Made by a program: the position numbers and the translations under genes
Part shown: positions 17,784 to 27,189 of the stretch, piece by piece
Position numbering within the stretch: the first letter of the stretch is position 1
Layout: each line of letters starts with the position of its first letter
Notes under the pieces: generated by a model
Database searches by the model: none
The model's input: only the letters and a program-made list of their open reading frames with translations
What the model was told of the DNA's origin: nothing
Source: GCA-002708315 sp963676635
GTDB taxonomy: Bacteria; Bacteroidota; Bacteroidia; Bacteroidales; F082
Length of the DNA: 64,000 nt
Reading direction: 5' to 3'
NCBI GenBank assembly: GCA_963676635.1
Contig: OY781105.1
Coordinates: 3,596,001-3,660,000 of the forward strand

Positions 17784-20765
17784 ATGTTTTCAACAAAAGC
17801 TGAGGTGCTGAAGCAGAATTTTTATTTTAACGAGATACCGTTTATCAACCTGATGAAGAAGCGCATATATCATGTGCTTCTGATTTCAAGTGTTTATGAT
17901 GCTTTTATGCTGGAAGAAGACGGACGTATTGATGAACAGATCTTTCATGAATATACTGCCCTGAATCTGCGTTATCCTCCCCAGTTTATTCAGGCAACTA
18001 ATGAGAAGGAAGCTAAGGAGATATTACTCAATGAAAATATTGATCTGGTGATAACCATGCTTAGCGCTGAAAAACAATCAACATTTGAGTTTGCCAATAC
18101 TATTAAAAAAAGTTATCCTGATATACCTATTGTTATCCTTACTCCATTTTCAAGGGAGGTTTCTCTGAAACTTGAGAAACTGGATCTGAGATCTATTGAT
18201 TATATTTTTAGCTGGCTTGGTAATGCTGATATCCTCCTGGCTATTATTAAGCTTATTGAGGATAAGATGAATGTGGATCATGATGTTGCTGAGGTTGGCG
18301 TTCAGACTATCATTCTTGTGGAGGATAATATCCGGTTCTATTCCAGCTATCTTCCCATAATGTATAAGATTATCTTTAATCAGTCGATGGCTTTTGTTAA
18401 CGAGGGACTTAATGAGCATCAAAGAATGTTGCGCATGAGAGGCAGGCCTAAGATTCTGCTGGCAACAAATTATAATGATGCTTATGACTTTTATAAAAAA
18501 TACAAGAAAAATCTTTTGGGATTAATTTCTGATATGAAGTATCCGCGTGATGGCAAGATAGATCCTCTTTCTGGTATTAAGCTGTGTTCGATCATTAAAA
18601 AGGAAGACCCTTATACTCCGCTGCTGATTCAGTCATCGGATTTTCATAACAGCCATCTGGCAAAGAATCTGAGGGTAGGTTTTCTTGATAAAAATTCCAA
18701 GACTCTTACATTCGACTTAAGGGAATTTATTAAGGAGTACTTTGCCTTTGGTGACTTTGTTTTTAAGGATCCTAATCTGGGTATTGTGGTTGGCCGTGCC
18801 CGTGACCTTAAAGACATGCAAAAGAAAATACATTCTATCCCGGCTAACTCTTTGAGATACCATATTAACCGCAATCATTTTTCAAAATGGTTGCGTGCCC
18901 GTGCTTTGTTTCCTTTGGCTGAGCTTTTTAGCTACTTTAGCAGCGATGATTTTAAAGATATTAATGAAGTAAAGGACTTTATATATAACTCCATCTCGCA
19001 GTTCAGGATGTCCAAAGCGCGTGGTGTGATTTCCTCGTTCGACAGAAACTCTTTTGATCAGTACTTTACTATTTCCAGAATTGGTGATGGATCTATCGGC
19101 GGTAAAGCGCGTGGACTTGCTTTCCTTGATTCGCTTATTAAAAGAAATAATCTCTATAACTATTTCGATAATGTTGAGATAAATATTCCCAAGACTGTTG
19201 TTATTGGTACTGATATTTTTGATGAGTTTATGGAGAGTAATAAACTTTATAAGATTGCTTTATCTGACAACTTAAGTGATGAAGAAATACTTGAGCATTT
19301 TCTTAATGCCAGTTTGCCTGAGCATACTTATGCGGACATGTTTACTATCGCTGCTTCTGTTGATGGTCCTCTGGCTATCAGATCGTCCAGCCTTTTGGAG
19401 GATTCTCACTACCAGCCGTTTGCCGGGATTTATAATACTTATATGATTCCTTTCAGAAAAGATGACCCTGATGGTATGTTTTTGATGTTGCGTAAGGCTA
19501 TTAAAGCTGTTTATGCTTCTGCCTTTTATAAGGATAGCAAGGCATATATGCAGGCCACAAAGAATGTAATTGATGAGGAAAAGATGGCTATTGTTTTGCA
19601 GGAGGTTGTGGGTAGTTGGTATGGTAATCGTTATTATCCTACCTTTTCTGGTGTAGGGCGCTCGATTGATTATTATCCGCTGGAGCCAGGGACGCCAAAG
19701 GATGGCACTATTAGTGTTGCTCTGGGACTGGGTAAGCATGTTGTTGATGGAGGTACTTCTTTGAGGTTTTGCCCGAAATACCCTAACAATGTTTTGCAGA
19801 CATCTACTCCTGACCTTGCTCTGCGTGAAACTCAAAAAACTTTTTATGCTCTTTATAGTGGGAGTGAATCTTTTAATCCTACGCCCAGTGATGAGTCGTG
19901 TTTGCTGAAGCTTAGAGTGAAGGATGCTGAAAACGATGATTCTATCCGTCCGATTGCTTCAACTTTTCTTTTGCATGATAATATTATTCGTGATGGATAT
20001 AATTATAAAGGTAAGAAGCTGATTACTTTCTCTAATATTTTGAAACATAATAGCTTTCCGTTGGCACAGATAACAGATAAAGTGCTGAAACTGGGTGAAA
20101 AAGAGATGGGTAATCCGGTTGAAATTGAGTTTGCTGTTGATATGAATGTGGCTCCTGATGAGCGTGTGTCGTTTAAGCTACTGCAGATACGGCCTGTTGC
20201 TTCTATGGAAGAAAGTGTTAAAATTAGTCGTCATAAGATTAAAAAGGAGGACGCGATTATTATTTCCGATTCTGCACTTGGCAATGGTAGCATTGAGGAT
20301 ATAAGGGATATTGTGTATGTGAGGCCTGATAAGTTTGACGCTTCACGGACGGTTGAAATTGTCGAATATATTGATAGTCTGAATAAGAAGTTTCTTGCAG
20401 AGGATTTAAATTATATTCTTATTGGTCCGGGAAGATGGGGTTCCAGTGATCCGTTTTTGGGAATTCCTGTTACATGGTCGCAGATATCTTCTGCCAGGTT
20501 AATAATCGAATCAGGACTTGAGAATTATCGTATTGATCCTAGTCAGGGTACTCACTTTTTCCAAAATCTGACTTCTTTTCGTGTGGGGTATTTCACTATT
20601 AACCCGTTTATTAATGATGGGTACTATAATCTTGATTATCTTGATAAACAAAAAGCTGTGTTTGAAAATGAGTTTGTCAGACACATTAGATTTGATCATC
20701 ATGCCCGTATTCTGATTGATGGTAAGAAGAATGTGGGTGTTGTTTTTAAACCCAAAGAGGAGTGA
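17784..20765 (+). CDS. receiver-domain-fused PPDK N-terminal-type ATP-grasp protein
   Basis: 993 residues. Residues about 27-155 form a receiver-like domain that appears degenerate: the phospho-acceptor position after DLVIT is Met, and the usual KP loop is missing. Residues about 172-325 form a second receiver with ILVEDN, an ISDMK acceptor (Asp250) and a conserved Ser and Lys (IQSSD, LDKNS). Then come the ATP-grasp domain (GDGSIGGKARGL near 433; AIRSSSLLEDS near 531; EIEFAVD and LLQIRPV) and the shared C-terminal domain (IGPGRWGSSDP near 879; SQGTHFF near 918). It is closest in sequence to the 576-residue paralogue at 10319. TAAATTTG at 17763-17770 is a possible -7 promoter element. Kinase-controlled phosphotransfer is the simplest reading, but untested. 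Confidence 0.82.
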   Translation: MFSTKAEVLKQNFYFNEIPFINLMKKRIYHVLLISSVYDAFMLEEDGRIDEQIFHEYTALNLRYPPQFIQATNEKEAKEILLNENIDLVITMLSAEKQSTFEFANTIKKSYPDIPIVILTPFSREVSLKLEKLDLRSIDYIFSWLGNADILLAIIKLIEDKMNVDHDVAEVGVQTIILVEDNIRFYSSYLPIMYKIIFNQSMAFVNEGLNEHQRMLRMRGRPKILLATNYNDAYDFYKKYKKNLLGLISDMKYPRDGKIDPLSGIKLCSIIKKEDPYTPLLIQSSDFHNSHLAKNLRVGFLDKNSKTLTFDLREFIKEYFAFGDFVFKDPNLGIVVGRARDLKDMQKKIHSIPANSLRYHINRNHFSKWLRARALFPLAELFSYFSSDDFKDINEVKDFIYNSISQFRMSKARGVISSFDRNSFDQYFTISRIGDGSIGGKARGLAFLDSLIKRNNLYNYFDNVEINIPKTVVIGTDIFDEFMESNKLYKIALSDNLSDEEILEHFLNASLPEHTYADMFTIAASVDGPLAIRSSSLLEDSHYQPFAGIYNTYMIPFRKDDPDGMFLMLRKAIKAVYASAFYKDSKAYMQATKNVIDEEKMAIVLQEVVGSWYGNRYYPTFSGVGRSIDYYPLEPGTPKDGTISVALGLGKHVVDGGTSLRFCPKYPNNVLQTSTPDLALRETQKTFYALYSGSESFNPTPSDESCLLKLRVKDAENDDSIRPIASTFLLHDNIIRDGYNYKGKKLITFSNILKHNSFPLAQITDKVLKLGEKEMGNPVEIEFAVDMNVAPDERVSFKLLQIRPVASMEESVKISRHKIKKEDAIIISDSALGNGSIEDIRDIVYVRPDKFDASRTVEIVEYIDSLNKKFLAEDLNYILIGPGRWGSSDPFLGIPVTWSQISSARLIIESGLENYRIDPSQGTHFFQNLTSFRVGYFTINPFINDGYYNLDYLDKQKAVFENEFVRHIRFDHHARILIDGKKNVGVVFKPKEE

Positions 20766-21018
20766 GGTTTTCTTAGGGCGAGTCAAAGTTTTACTACCAA
20801 AATTGGGGTTACGAATGATAGCATAAAAGGAATCATTTAGGTTTTATAGGTAGACTTTTTATAAATACTTTGAGTGATAATTCCTTATTACTTAAATTTA
20901 TAACAATTCTAAATAAAGCTGTAAAAAACATATACACAGGGTATTACCCCCCCCCCCCTTTTTTTTTTTTTTAAAATATTTAACATCTGCATTCTTCTAA
21001 AAAAAGAATTCAAAAAAG
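20766..21018. other. intergenic region with C12-T14 homopolymer tract
   Basis: No coding frame is supported here. The striking feature is 12 C (20947-20958) directly followed by 14 T (20959-20972). Such tracts are prone to slippage in the cell and to sequencing error, so the exact length is unreliable. It lies about 50 bp upstream of the promoter for the next operon. Confidence 0.6.
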
Positions 21019-21051
21019 TTTGGAGTTTAACGAAAAAAACCACTACTTTTG
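21019..21051 (+). promoter_or_regulatory. Bacteroidota-type promoter of the T9SS/RHS operon
   Basis: TTTG at 21019-21022, a 21-bp spacer and TACTTTTG at 21044-21051 match the TTTG/TAnnTTTG promoter pattern. The transcript would begin near 21058, leaving an untranslated leader of about 185 nt before the lipoprotein gene at 21244. I found no riboswitch in that leader. Confidence 0.6.
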
Positions 21052-21243
21052 AAGTAAATATTGAAATTAGTGGATAAACAGTTGATTAATAGGAAGGCGA
21101 TAAAGACGAAGATACCTGCTTAAAAATTAATTTCAAATAAGTATAATCCTTTTTGCAAAGGAAATTGATAGAGTTAATAGTACATAAATTTATTAATGTT
21201 CATTAATATGAGAACAAATCTGAATTAACTAAATAAAATTATT

Positions 21244-22374
21244 ATGAAAAGATTAAAAACCTTTAAAATTGCAGTAACCAGCCTTGTAGTTGCATTTGTA
21301 TTAACAACATCATGCAACAAAACAACAGAAAACCCAGTTGTAAAATCAGGTGATGAGGATTACACTGAGTTAATTGAAAAGTCAAAAGCCATGCAGGAGC
21401 ATGTGGAAGCATTTAAAGAAAAAATGGAGTATTATAGGGATAACCCGGGGGTGAAGAGTGGAGGAACTCTATATACAGCAGATAGTGGGGCATTAGAGCT
21501 TGAGACATTGTTAAATTATGATTTTTGCTTTACAGATATTGAAGTAAGCCAGAAAACTTTTGTTACATCTGAGGTGATAATGCCATTAGATGATATACAG
21601 AGAATAAATGATCCTAAGCTTATGGAAGTTTATTATGAAAAAGTAATAGATACTATCAAAGCACAAATGATCCGTATAAACTATAGCAATATGAAATTAT
21701 TACTTGTAGATATTGATGTTGTTGATTATGACAGTAATGGTGATGCAGTCATAAGTATTGGTGCTATGATAGGCTCTGCTTATACATTTCCTTCAACAGA
21801 AGAAGTAGGTTGGTGGTTTGGTAATTTACATGGAGACTGTGAAGGGAATAATCCTGGAGTAGATGCCTCAATAATAATTAATAATGATGTAATGTTTGCA
21901 ATGTTTCCTGCTCCTCCTCCAGGGAAAATTAGAAAAATGACAAATATAAAGACTTTAACTGATGATCACATTAAACCATCTGACCATTGGCGTAAAATTC
22001 CAGCTTATAGAAACAATTTCAAAGATTCAAAAGTTTTTACTGCTAATTACATATATGGTGACATAGAAGATGATCAAAGGTGTTTGGCAAATTATCCTGA
22101 GTATGATCCAATTAATGAGGATTGTGCAAATGAAATGAGCTTTTATACTTATAAGTATGATGAAATAATTAATCTTAAGGAGGGAGAGTATAATAGCAAT
22201 AACGGTACCGATTATGAGATAGTAAATTTTGTTGTGTTTAATTATGAAGAATTTTTACCATTTTCAAATGAACATGAAAAGATATGGCATGAAATAGAAG
22301 TTTCTTTGGGTTATATTTGGTTAATTGATGATACCTGGGTTACTATCGATATTCAAAATTATAATACTAATTAA
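21244..22374 (+). CDS. putative lipoprotein, unknown function
   Basis: 376 residues with a lipoprotein signal ending in LTTSC (Cys about 24), so it is probably anchored to the outer or inner membrane after processing. The mature part is acidic, with a helical stretch near 40-65 and then a mixed region rich in Asp/Asn and Trp; no domain is recognised. It is the first gene behind the promoter at 21019-21051, and secreted proteins follow. Its job in the RHS island is unknown; an envelope partner of the downstream secreted proteins is only a guess. Confidence 0.7.
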   Translation: MKRLKTFKIAVTSLVVAFVLTTSCNKTTENPVVKSGDEDYTELIEKSKAMQEHVEAFKEKMEYYRDNPGVKSGGTLYTADSGALELETLLNYDFCFTDIEVSQKTFVTSEVIMPLDDIQRINDPKLMEVYYEKVIDTIKAQMIRINYSNMKLLLVDIDVVDYDSNGDAVISIGAMIGSAYTFPSTEEVGWWFGNLHGDCEGNNPGVDASIIINNDVMFAMFPAPPPGKIRKMTNIKTLTDDHIKPSDHWRKIPAYRNNFKDSKVFTANYIYGDIEDDQRCLANYPEYDPINEDCANEMSFYTYKYDEIINLKEGEYNSNNGTDYEIVNFVVFNYEEFLPFSNEHEKIWHEIEVSLGYIWLIDDTWVTIDIQNYNTN

Positions 22375-22503
22375 TTGAGACAGAAAATAAGTAATAAAAT
22401 GGAATCTGTATTAGTATAATTAATGCGTGATTCTAATTTATCACTTAAAAGGGTTGCTCTAATTAATTCTTTAACATCAACTTGTGTTTAAAAATATTAA
22501 AAT

Positions 22504-23982
22504 ATGCATAAAAGGATTTTAATCACATTAACACTATATCTAGCATCTTTTATCCCTGCTATTTCGCAGTATAATATAACAAAGTTTGATACAGATGTTA
22601 ATGAAAGCTGTGGCTTTATTACGTATGATAGTAATGGTGATTTTGTTTCTATTTTATATAAAGAGAACATTACAACTAATTTTTATGATTCATTTTTGTA
22701 TAAGCTAAATAATGATGGGGATACACTTTTTAGCAAAAGATTCTATAAAGTTGACACAGTATTATTGCTTGAAAATATTATTTCATGTAAATCAAATCCT
22801 GTTGAGTATTTACTTTTTGCAACATGCTATAAAAGTAATGAAGATTGGAGAAAGACATCTCAGGTCTTTTATAGAATTGATAGTGAATTCAATATTATAT
22901 GGGAGAAAATTTATAATCTTAGGCCGGAAGAATGTTTTTGGCCCTATGGAGCAGATAATCAACTTCTTCAAAAAGAAGACAGCGGTTTTGTTATGGCCAC
23001 AAATATTGACGGAGAAGAAAACCTTGTTTTTTTTGAGATGTCACAATTTGGTGACAGCCTTAACTTTAGACATTATACTGCAGACAGTGCCGGGCAAATG
23101 ATATTAAATCTAACTTATAATCATGATTCTTCTGCATATTATGCCTTTGCATCATATGCTCATGATTACGATGGAAGTATACAGGTAATTACAATTGATA
23201 GTAACCTGAATCAGACAGATGTAAAATGTTTGGCAAACAATTTTCGTTTTTTATCATCATCGAAGCTTTTACCTGATGGAAACATTATTTCTGCCGGAAA
23301 TTATACTAGTCTATTACAACTATCAATTTGCGCATTAGGAATTGCTAAATATGATAATAACAAAGACATTATTGATAGTTGTTTAATTGGAGTTGATAGT
23401 ATTGATATTAGAAAAGATGGTGGGGTTATGTCGTTAGATTATTATTACCCAAATTCAATATATTTTGCCGGAACTTATGATTATGATTTTGGTATTTGGG
23501 TGCAACATCCTTCTTATATTATTATTGGGCATGTAGATAGTTCTCTTAATCTGATATCTGAAAAATATATTGGAGGAGATGCATATTATCGTTTTAATAC
23601 TATTACAGCGACAAATGATGGAGGTATTTTAGTTGGAGCTTCAAGGTATGATTATCTCACACAGGATTATGAATATGATGCATATTTTTTCAGGTTCGAT
23701 AGTCTTGATATGACAGTTTCAGTAGGAGAAAACAAAAGCCCCTTGGTTAAAAATGCTATTGTCTATCCTAATCCAGTTGAAGATCAATTCTATTTTAGAA
23801 CAGCACAAACAGATTCCCATATACTTATATATAGTTTAAGCGGGAATCTGGTATTTAAACAACAAATAGAAAATAATATCACTAAAATCAAATCAAATAA
23901 GCTAACTCCAGGGATTTATGTATGGAAGCTAGTTAAGGAGTCTTTACAGATTGAAACAGGAAAAGTATTAATAATAAAATAA
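22504..23982 (+). CDS. secreted protein with type IX secretion (type A) sorting domain
   Basis: 492 residues: a Sec signal peptide (about 1-21), a body with repeated strand patterns that looks like a beta-propeller (repeated D-S-x-x-N and DGG turns such as ATNDGGILVG), and a C-terminal T9SS type A domain (NAIVYPNPVEDQFYF, then YSLSGNLVFKQ and GIYVWKL, ending in Lys-rich KVLIIK). T9SS cargo is exported across the outer membrane and then attached or released. The function of the body is not recognised. It is 10 bp upstream of the next secreted protein. Confidence 0.75.
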   Translation: MHKRILITLTLYLASFIPAISQYNITKFDTDVNESCGFITYDSNGDFVSILYKENITTNFYDSFLYKLNNDGDTLFSKRFYKVDTVLLLENIISCKSNPVEYLLFATCYKSNEDWRKTSQVFYRIDSEFNIIWEKIYNLRPEECFWPYGADNQLLQKEDSGFVMATNIDGEENLVFFEMSQFGDSLNFRHYTADSAGQMILNLTYNHDSSAYYAFASYAHDYDGSIQVITIDSNLNQTDVKCLANNFRFLSSSKLLPDGNIISAGNYTSLLQLSICALGIAKYDNNKDIIDSCLIGVDSIDIRKDGGVMSLDYYYPNSIYFAGTYDYDFGIWVQHPSYIIIGHVDSSLNLISEKYIGGDAYYRFNTITATNDGGILVGASRYDYLTQDYEYDAYFFRFDSLDMTVSVGENKSPLVKNAIVYPNPVEDQFYFRTAQTDSHILIYSLSGNLVFKQQIENNITKIKSNKLTPGIYVWKLVKESLQIETGKVLIIK

Positions 23983-23992
23983 AAGTCAAATA

Positions 23993-25138
23993 ATGAAACA
24001 TAACATTTTCTTTTTAGTAATAGGAGTTCTCCTCGTCCAATATTCATTTTCTCAAACATGTGTTGATTGTGAGTATTCAAGTGCTATTGCCTCTTCAAGT
24101 ACTATTGGCAGATATAATACATCATTAGGCACAGGTTCTGTTATTATAGGTATAAATTCGCAAACAGGTGATTTAGCCTCAAATAGCATAGCAATGGGGT
24201 CTTACGTAAAAACAATTGCAGGATTATCCTTTGTTATAGGACATGGGATAAACTCAAGTTATATGCTTGAAAACAATATGAATAGAACTTTAATGGTAGG
24301 GTTTAATAGTAACTTACCTACATTTTTTGTTAGCCGTTCAATAGGTCTGAATACGACTGGTAAGATAGCAATCGGTAACGTTGTTAACGAGGAAGGGTTT
24401 ATGGATCCCCAAACAAAACTCCACCTCCGCGCCGACGAATCAGAAATAGCAGCAATGCTAATAGAACCTTATAGTTGGGCAGAAGGTTCAGGTGGTGGTG
24501 GATCAATTACGGGAAATAAGGGAGAAGTCTCTGTATATGAAAACGGTGCATACCTTTTCCTTGGAAATTCAAATCATGGTATTGGAGCAGTGTCAGATTT
24601 AGGTCTGCTATTTAATTCTGAATCGAATTATATTTTTGGAGAGGGGAAGGTAGGAATAAATACTTCTGACCCTGATTATACTTTGCATGTAAATGGTGAT
24701 ATTAATTTCACCGGCTCTCTTTATGAAGATGGAGAGCTTTTTAAAACATCGCCATGGATTGAATCAGGAGAAAACATTGTATATCAAACAGGGAAGGTTG
24801 GTATTGGAACAACAAATTTTGTTGGTAATTATGGTTTATATGTAAATAATGGAATACTTACAAGTGAAGTAATGGTACTTGCCCCATCTGTATGGTATGA
24901 CTTTGTCTTTGAAAACAATTATTCATTAATGAGTCTTCCAGATCTTGAATCATATATAAATACAAATAAAAAACTACCGGATGTTCCTTCTGAGAAAGAA
25001 GTTACAGAAAATGGTTATGGTCTTGCTGAAATGAATGGAATACTTCTTAAAAAAGTAGAAGAACTAACACTATATATCCTTGAGCAACAAAAGCAGATTG
25101 ATGCTCTGTCGAAAAAAGTAGATAATCTTAACAAATAA
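23993..25138 (+). CDS. secreted head/tail-fibre-like protein with C-terminal coiled coil
   Basis: 381 residues with a signal peptide (about 1-20). Residues about 30-140 contain short repeats like those of trimeric adhesin head domains (SIAMGSYVKTIAG, TGSVIIGINSQTG). The middle carries KVGIGTT/KVGINTSDP turns typical of bacterial tail-fibre-like surface proteins. The last 60 residues read LPDVPSEKEV, an LAEMNGILLKKVEELTLY stretch and a coiled coil, an ending very common in Bacteroidota proteins of this kind. No T9SS tail is present. Probable trimeric surface or fibre protein; cargo and target are unknown. Confidence 0.7.
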   Translation: MKHNIFFLVIGVLLVQYSFSQTCVDCEYSSAIASSSTIGRYNTSLGTGSVIIGINSQTGDLASNSIAMGSYVKTIAGLSFVIGHGINSSYMLENNMNRTLMVGFNSNLPTFFVSRSIGLNTTGKIAIGNVVNEEGFMDPQTKLHLRADESEIAAMLIEPYSWAEGSGGGGSITGNKGEVSVYENGAYLFLGNSNHGIGAVSDLGLLFNSESNYIFGEGKVGINTSDPDYTLHVNGDINFTGSLYEDGELFKTSPWIESGENIVYQTGKVGIGTTNFVGNYGLYVNNGILTSEVMVLAPSVWYDFVFENNYSLMSLPDLESYINTNKKLPDVPSEKEVTENGYGLAEMNGILLKKVEELTLYILEQQKQIDALSKKVDNLNK

Positions 25139-25149
25139 AAGGATAAAAG

Positions 25150-25611
25150 ATGATACACATTATTAAACAGTTTCTCTTTTTTATATTATTCATCCTTGGG
25201 AGTATATCTTGCCTTAATGGTCAACAACATATTGAATTTACTTACGATGCCTCGGGTAATAGAATTACGCGTCAGGTAATTGAAATGAAAGGTCCAAATG
25301 AAAATACTTCTGATTCAACTGACAGTGGTATTGATTCAAAAGAGAAAATATATACAGAGCTGATAGACAGTTATAAAGTGACTGTTTTTCCAAATCCCAA
25401 TAAAGGTCAATTTAAGATTGTAATAAATAATCTTAATAATGATACTAACGCATCTGTTTATTTGCACTCTATAAGTGGTGTTATGATTTTTTCCAAAAAT
25501 AATGCAGGAGAAGAAACTTTTGTTGATATTGGTAAATATGATAACGGAGCATATATACTTACAGTAGAAATATCCGGAAACAGGAAAACCTGGAAAATTA
25601 TTAAAAACTAA
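25150..25611 (+). CDS. small secreted protein with YD-like motif and T9SS type A tail
   Basis: 153 residues: a signal peptide (about 1-24), a single YD-repeat-like motif FTYDASGNRITRQV (about 30-43), a Ser/Thr/Asp-rich linker and a C-terminal T9SS type A sorting domain (VTVFPNPNKGQFKIV; GAYILTVEISG). Short proteins of this design sit beside RHS genes in Bacteroidota, and this one is 111 bp upstream of the split RHS gene. It may be an export or anchoring partner, or a decayed relic that kept only one repeat; the sequence does not decide. Confidence 0.7.
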   Translation: MIHIIKQFLFFILFILGSISCLNGQQHIEFTYDASGNRITRQVIEMKGPNENTSDSTDSGIDSKEKIYTELIDSYKVTVFPNPNKGQFKIVINNLNNDTNASVYLHSISGVMIFSKNNAGEETFVDIGKYDNGAYILTVEISGNRKTWKIIKN

Positions 25612-25722
25612 TTTGGTGAAGATCCTGATCTTGATTAAAACGAAAAAATGATTATTTAATTAACAGATGATATTATATTACGTGCTTCATAAAGGTACGC
25701 ACAGGGACAAAAAAAGCATAAA

Positions 25723-25905
25723 ATGAAAAAAGCCTATATACTTATTATTCTAATATTTGTTTTGGCAAAATTAAATTGCCAGGAATACTCCACATCTTTT
25801 ACTTTGAACGAAGAAATACCTTCGAATCAGACAAGAAATATGGTTGCTAAAGATTTTATCAATATGATCATTGCTGTCCCATTAAAATCTAAAAGAGTTC
25901 TTTGA
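25723..25905 (+). pseudogene. signal-peptide fragment of the RHS gene, cut off by an insertion sequence
   Basis: The first 48 or so codons encode a signal peptide (MKKAYILIILIFVLAKLNC) and the start of the mature protein, ending in AKDFINMI at 25868; the remaining codons to the stop at 25905 lie inside the IS. The bases CAATATGAT (25860-25868) recur at 27186-27194. Removing the element plus one copy (1326 bp, a multiple of three) joins this fragment in frame to the RHS body as FINMI-NNYPNN, giving an intact gene of about 2123 codons. So this is the true 5' end of the RHS gene, not a separate gene. Confidence 0.85.
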
Positions 25906-27185
25906 AATATTTAAAATTTAGTTAATTGCAGAGGTTTTCTTAGCGAACGGACTTGAATTTTAGTTTTGCTGTTAGATTAATTTGACAGCATATGTTTAAA
26001 GATAAATACGTTTTCGCTCAATTGACCTCGTTTTTAAACAGAAGTAAGTTCAACCGAATTGTAAAAAAGTATGACGGTGATAAATATGTAAAACATTTCA
26101 CTTGTTGGAATCAACTTCTTTCAATGATGTTTGGACAGATGTCAAATCGCGAGAGTCTAAGAGATTTGATCGTTGCCCTTGATGCTCATCACTCCAAATG
26201 TTATCATCTGGGAATGGGTAAGAATGTTTCAAAATCATCCTTGGCAAGAGTTAATCAGGATCGGGATTATCACATCTTTGAAGAATATGCCTACTATCTC
26301 GTAAACGTAGCCAGGCAGAAACGAGTTGCTAACATATTCAGCCTTGATGGAAAAGTCTATGCTTTTGATTCAACTACGATTGACTTATGCCTTTCAGTAT
26401 TCTGGTGGGCTAAGTTTCGTAAGAAGAAAGGAGGAATAAAAGTGCATACATTGTATGATATAGAAACACAAATCCCAGCATTCTTTCATATCACCGAGGC
26501 TTCTGTTCACGACTCAAGAGCAATGAAAGAGATTCCTTATGAATCAGGATCATATTACATATTTGATCGTGCATATAATCACTTCAAGATGCTATATAAG
26601 ATTCATCAAATTGGAGCTTTCTTCGTGGTCAGAGCTAAGAAAAACCTTCAATCGAAGATAATCAGATGGAAACGAAGAATGCCCAAGAACATCCTTTCAG
26701 ATGTTACGATTGAATTGACTGGTTTTTATCCAAGTCAACACTATCCAAAACACCTTCGATTGGTCAGATTCTGGGACGAAGACCAGGAACGTGAGTTTGT
26801 CTTTTTAACAAATGCAATGCACATTTCTGCACTTCAAGTTGCTGACCTTTATAAAAATCGCTGGCAAGTAGAGCTTTTCTTCAAATGGCTTAAACAACAC
26901 CTGAAGATTAAAAAGTTCTGGGGCACAACAGAAAATGCTGTTCGGATCCAAATTTACGTTGCAATATGTACTTATTGCTTGGTGGCAATTGTTCAAAAAG
27001 ACATGCGACTTAACAGAAGTACATATGAAGTTTTGCAGATCCTGAGTATATCATTAACAGATAAAACTTGCCTTCGAGACCTGTTTGATAAAACTAAATT
27101 TCAAGATGACAAAGAACGATTTAGGCTTAATGAGCCAAATTTGTTTAATTTTTAATATGGTCCCAATTTTAATGGGACACTAATG
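25869..27185 (+). mobile_element. IS4-family insertion sequence (1317 bp) with 9-bp target duplication
   Basis: The ends form inverted repeats: the left end is CATTGCTGTCCCATTAAAAT and the right end, read on the other strand, is CATTAGTGTCCCATTAAAAT (18 of 20 match). The 9-bp sequence CAATATGAT flanks both sides. The element contains one transposase gene. Perfect duplication and well-matched ends point to a recent insertion. Confidence 0.92.
25992..27155 (+). CDS. IS4-family transposase (DUF4372 + DDE domain)
   Basis: 387 residues. The N-terminal part (KFNRIVKKYDGDKYVKHF, then QLLSMMFGQ and SLRDL) matches the DUF4372 domain common in this IS4 subgroup. The DDE catalytic core shows DSTTIDL (first Asp near 125), IFDRAY (second Asp) and the YREK-type signature YKNRWQVELFFKWLK that includes the Glu. 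All three acidic residues are present and the frame is intact, so the element could still be active. It lies wholly within the 1317-bp IS that splits the RHS gene. Confidence 0.92.
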   Translation: MFKDKYVFAQLTSFLNRSKFNRIVKKYDGDKYVKHFTCWNQLLSMMFGQMSNRESLRDLIVALDAHHSKCYHLGMGKNVSKSSLARVNQDRDYHIFEEYAYYLVNVARQKRVANIFSLDGKVYAFDSTTIDLCLSVFWWAKFRKKKGGIKVHTLYDIETQIPAFFHITEASVHDSRAMKEIPYESGSYYIFDRAYNHFKMLYKIHQIGAFFVVRAKKNLQSKIIRWKRRMPKNILSDVTIELTGFYPSQHYPKHLRLVRFWDEDQEREFVFLTNAMHISALQVADLYKNRWQVELFFKWLKQHLKIKKFWGTTENAVRIQIYVAICTYCLVAIVQKDMRLNRSTYEVLQILSISLTDKTCLRDLFDKTKFQDDKERFRLNEPNLFNF

Positions 27186-27189
27186 CAAT

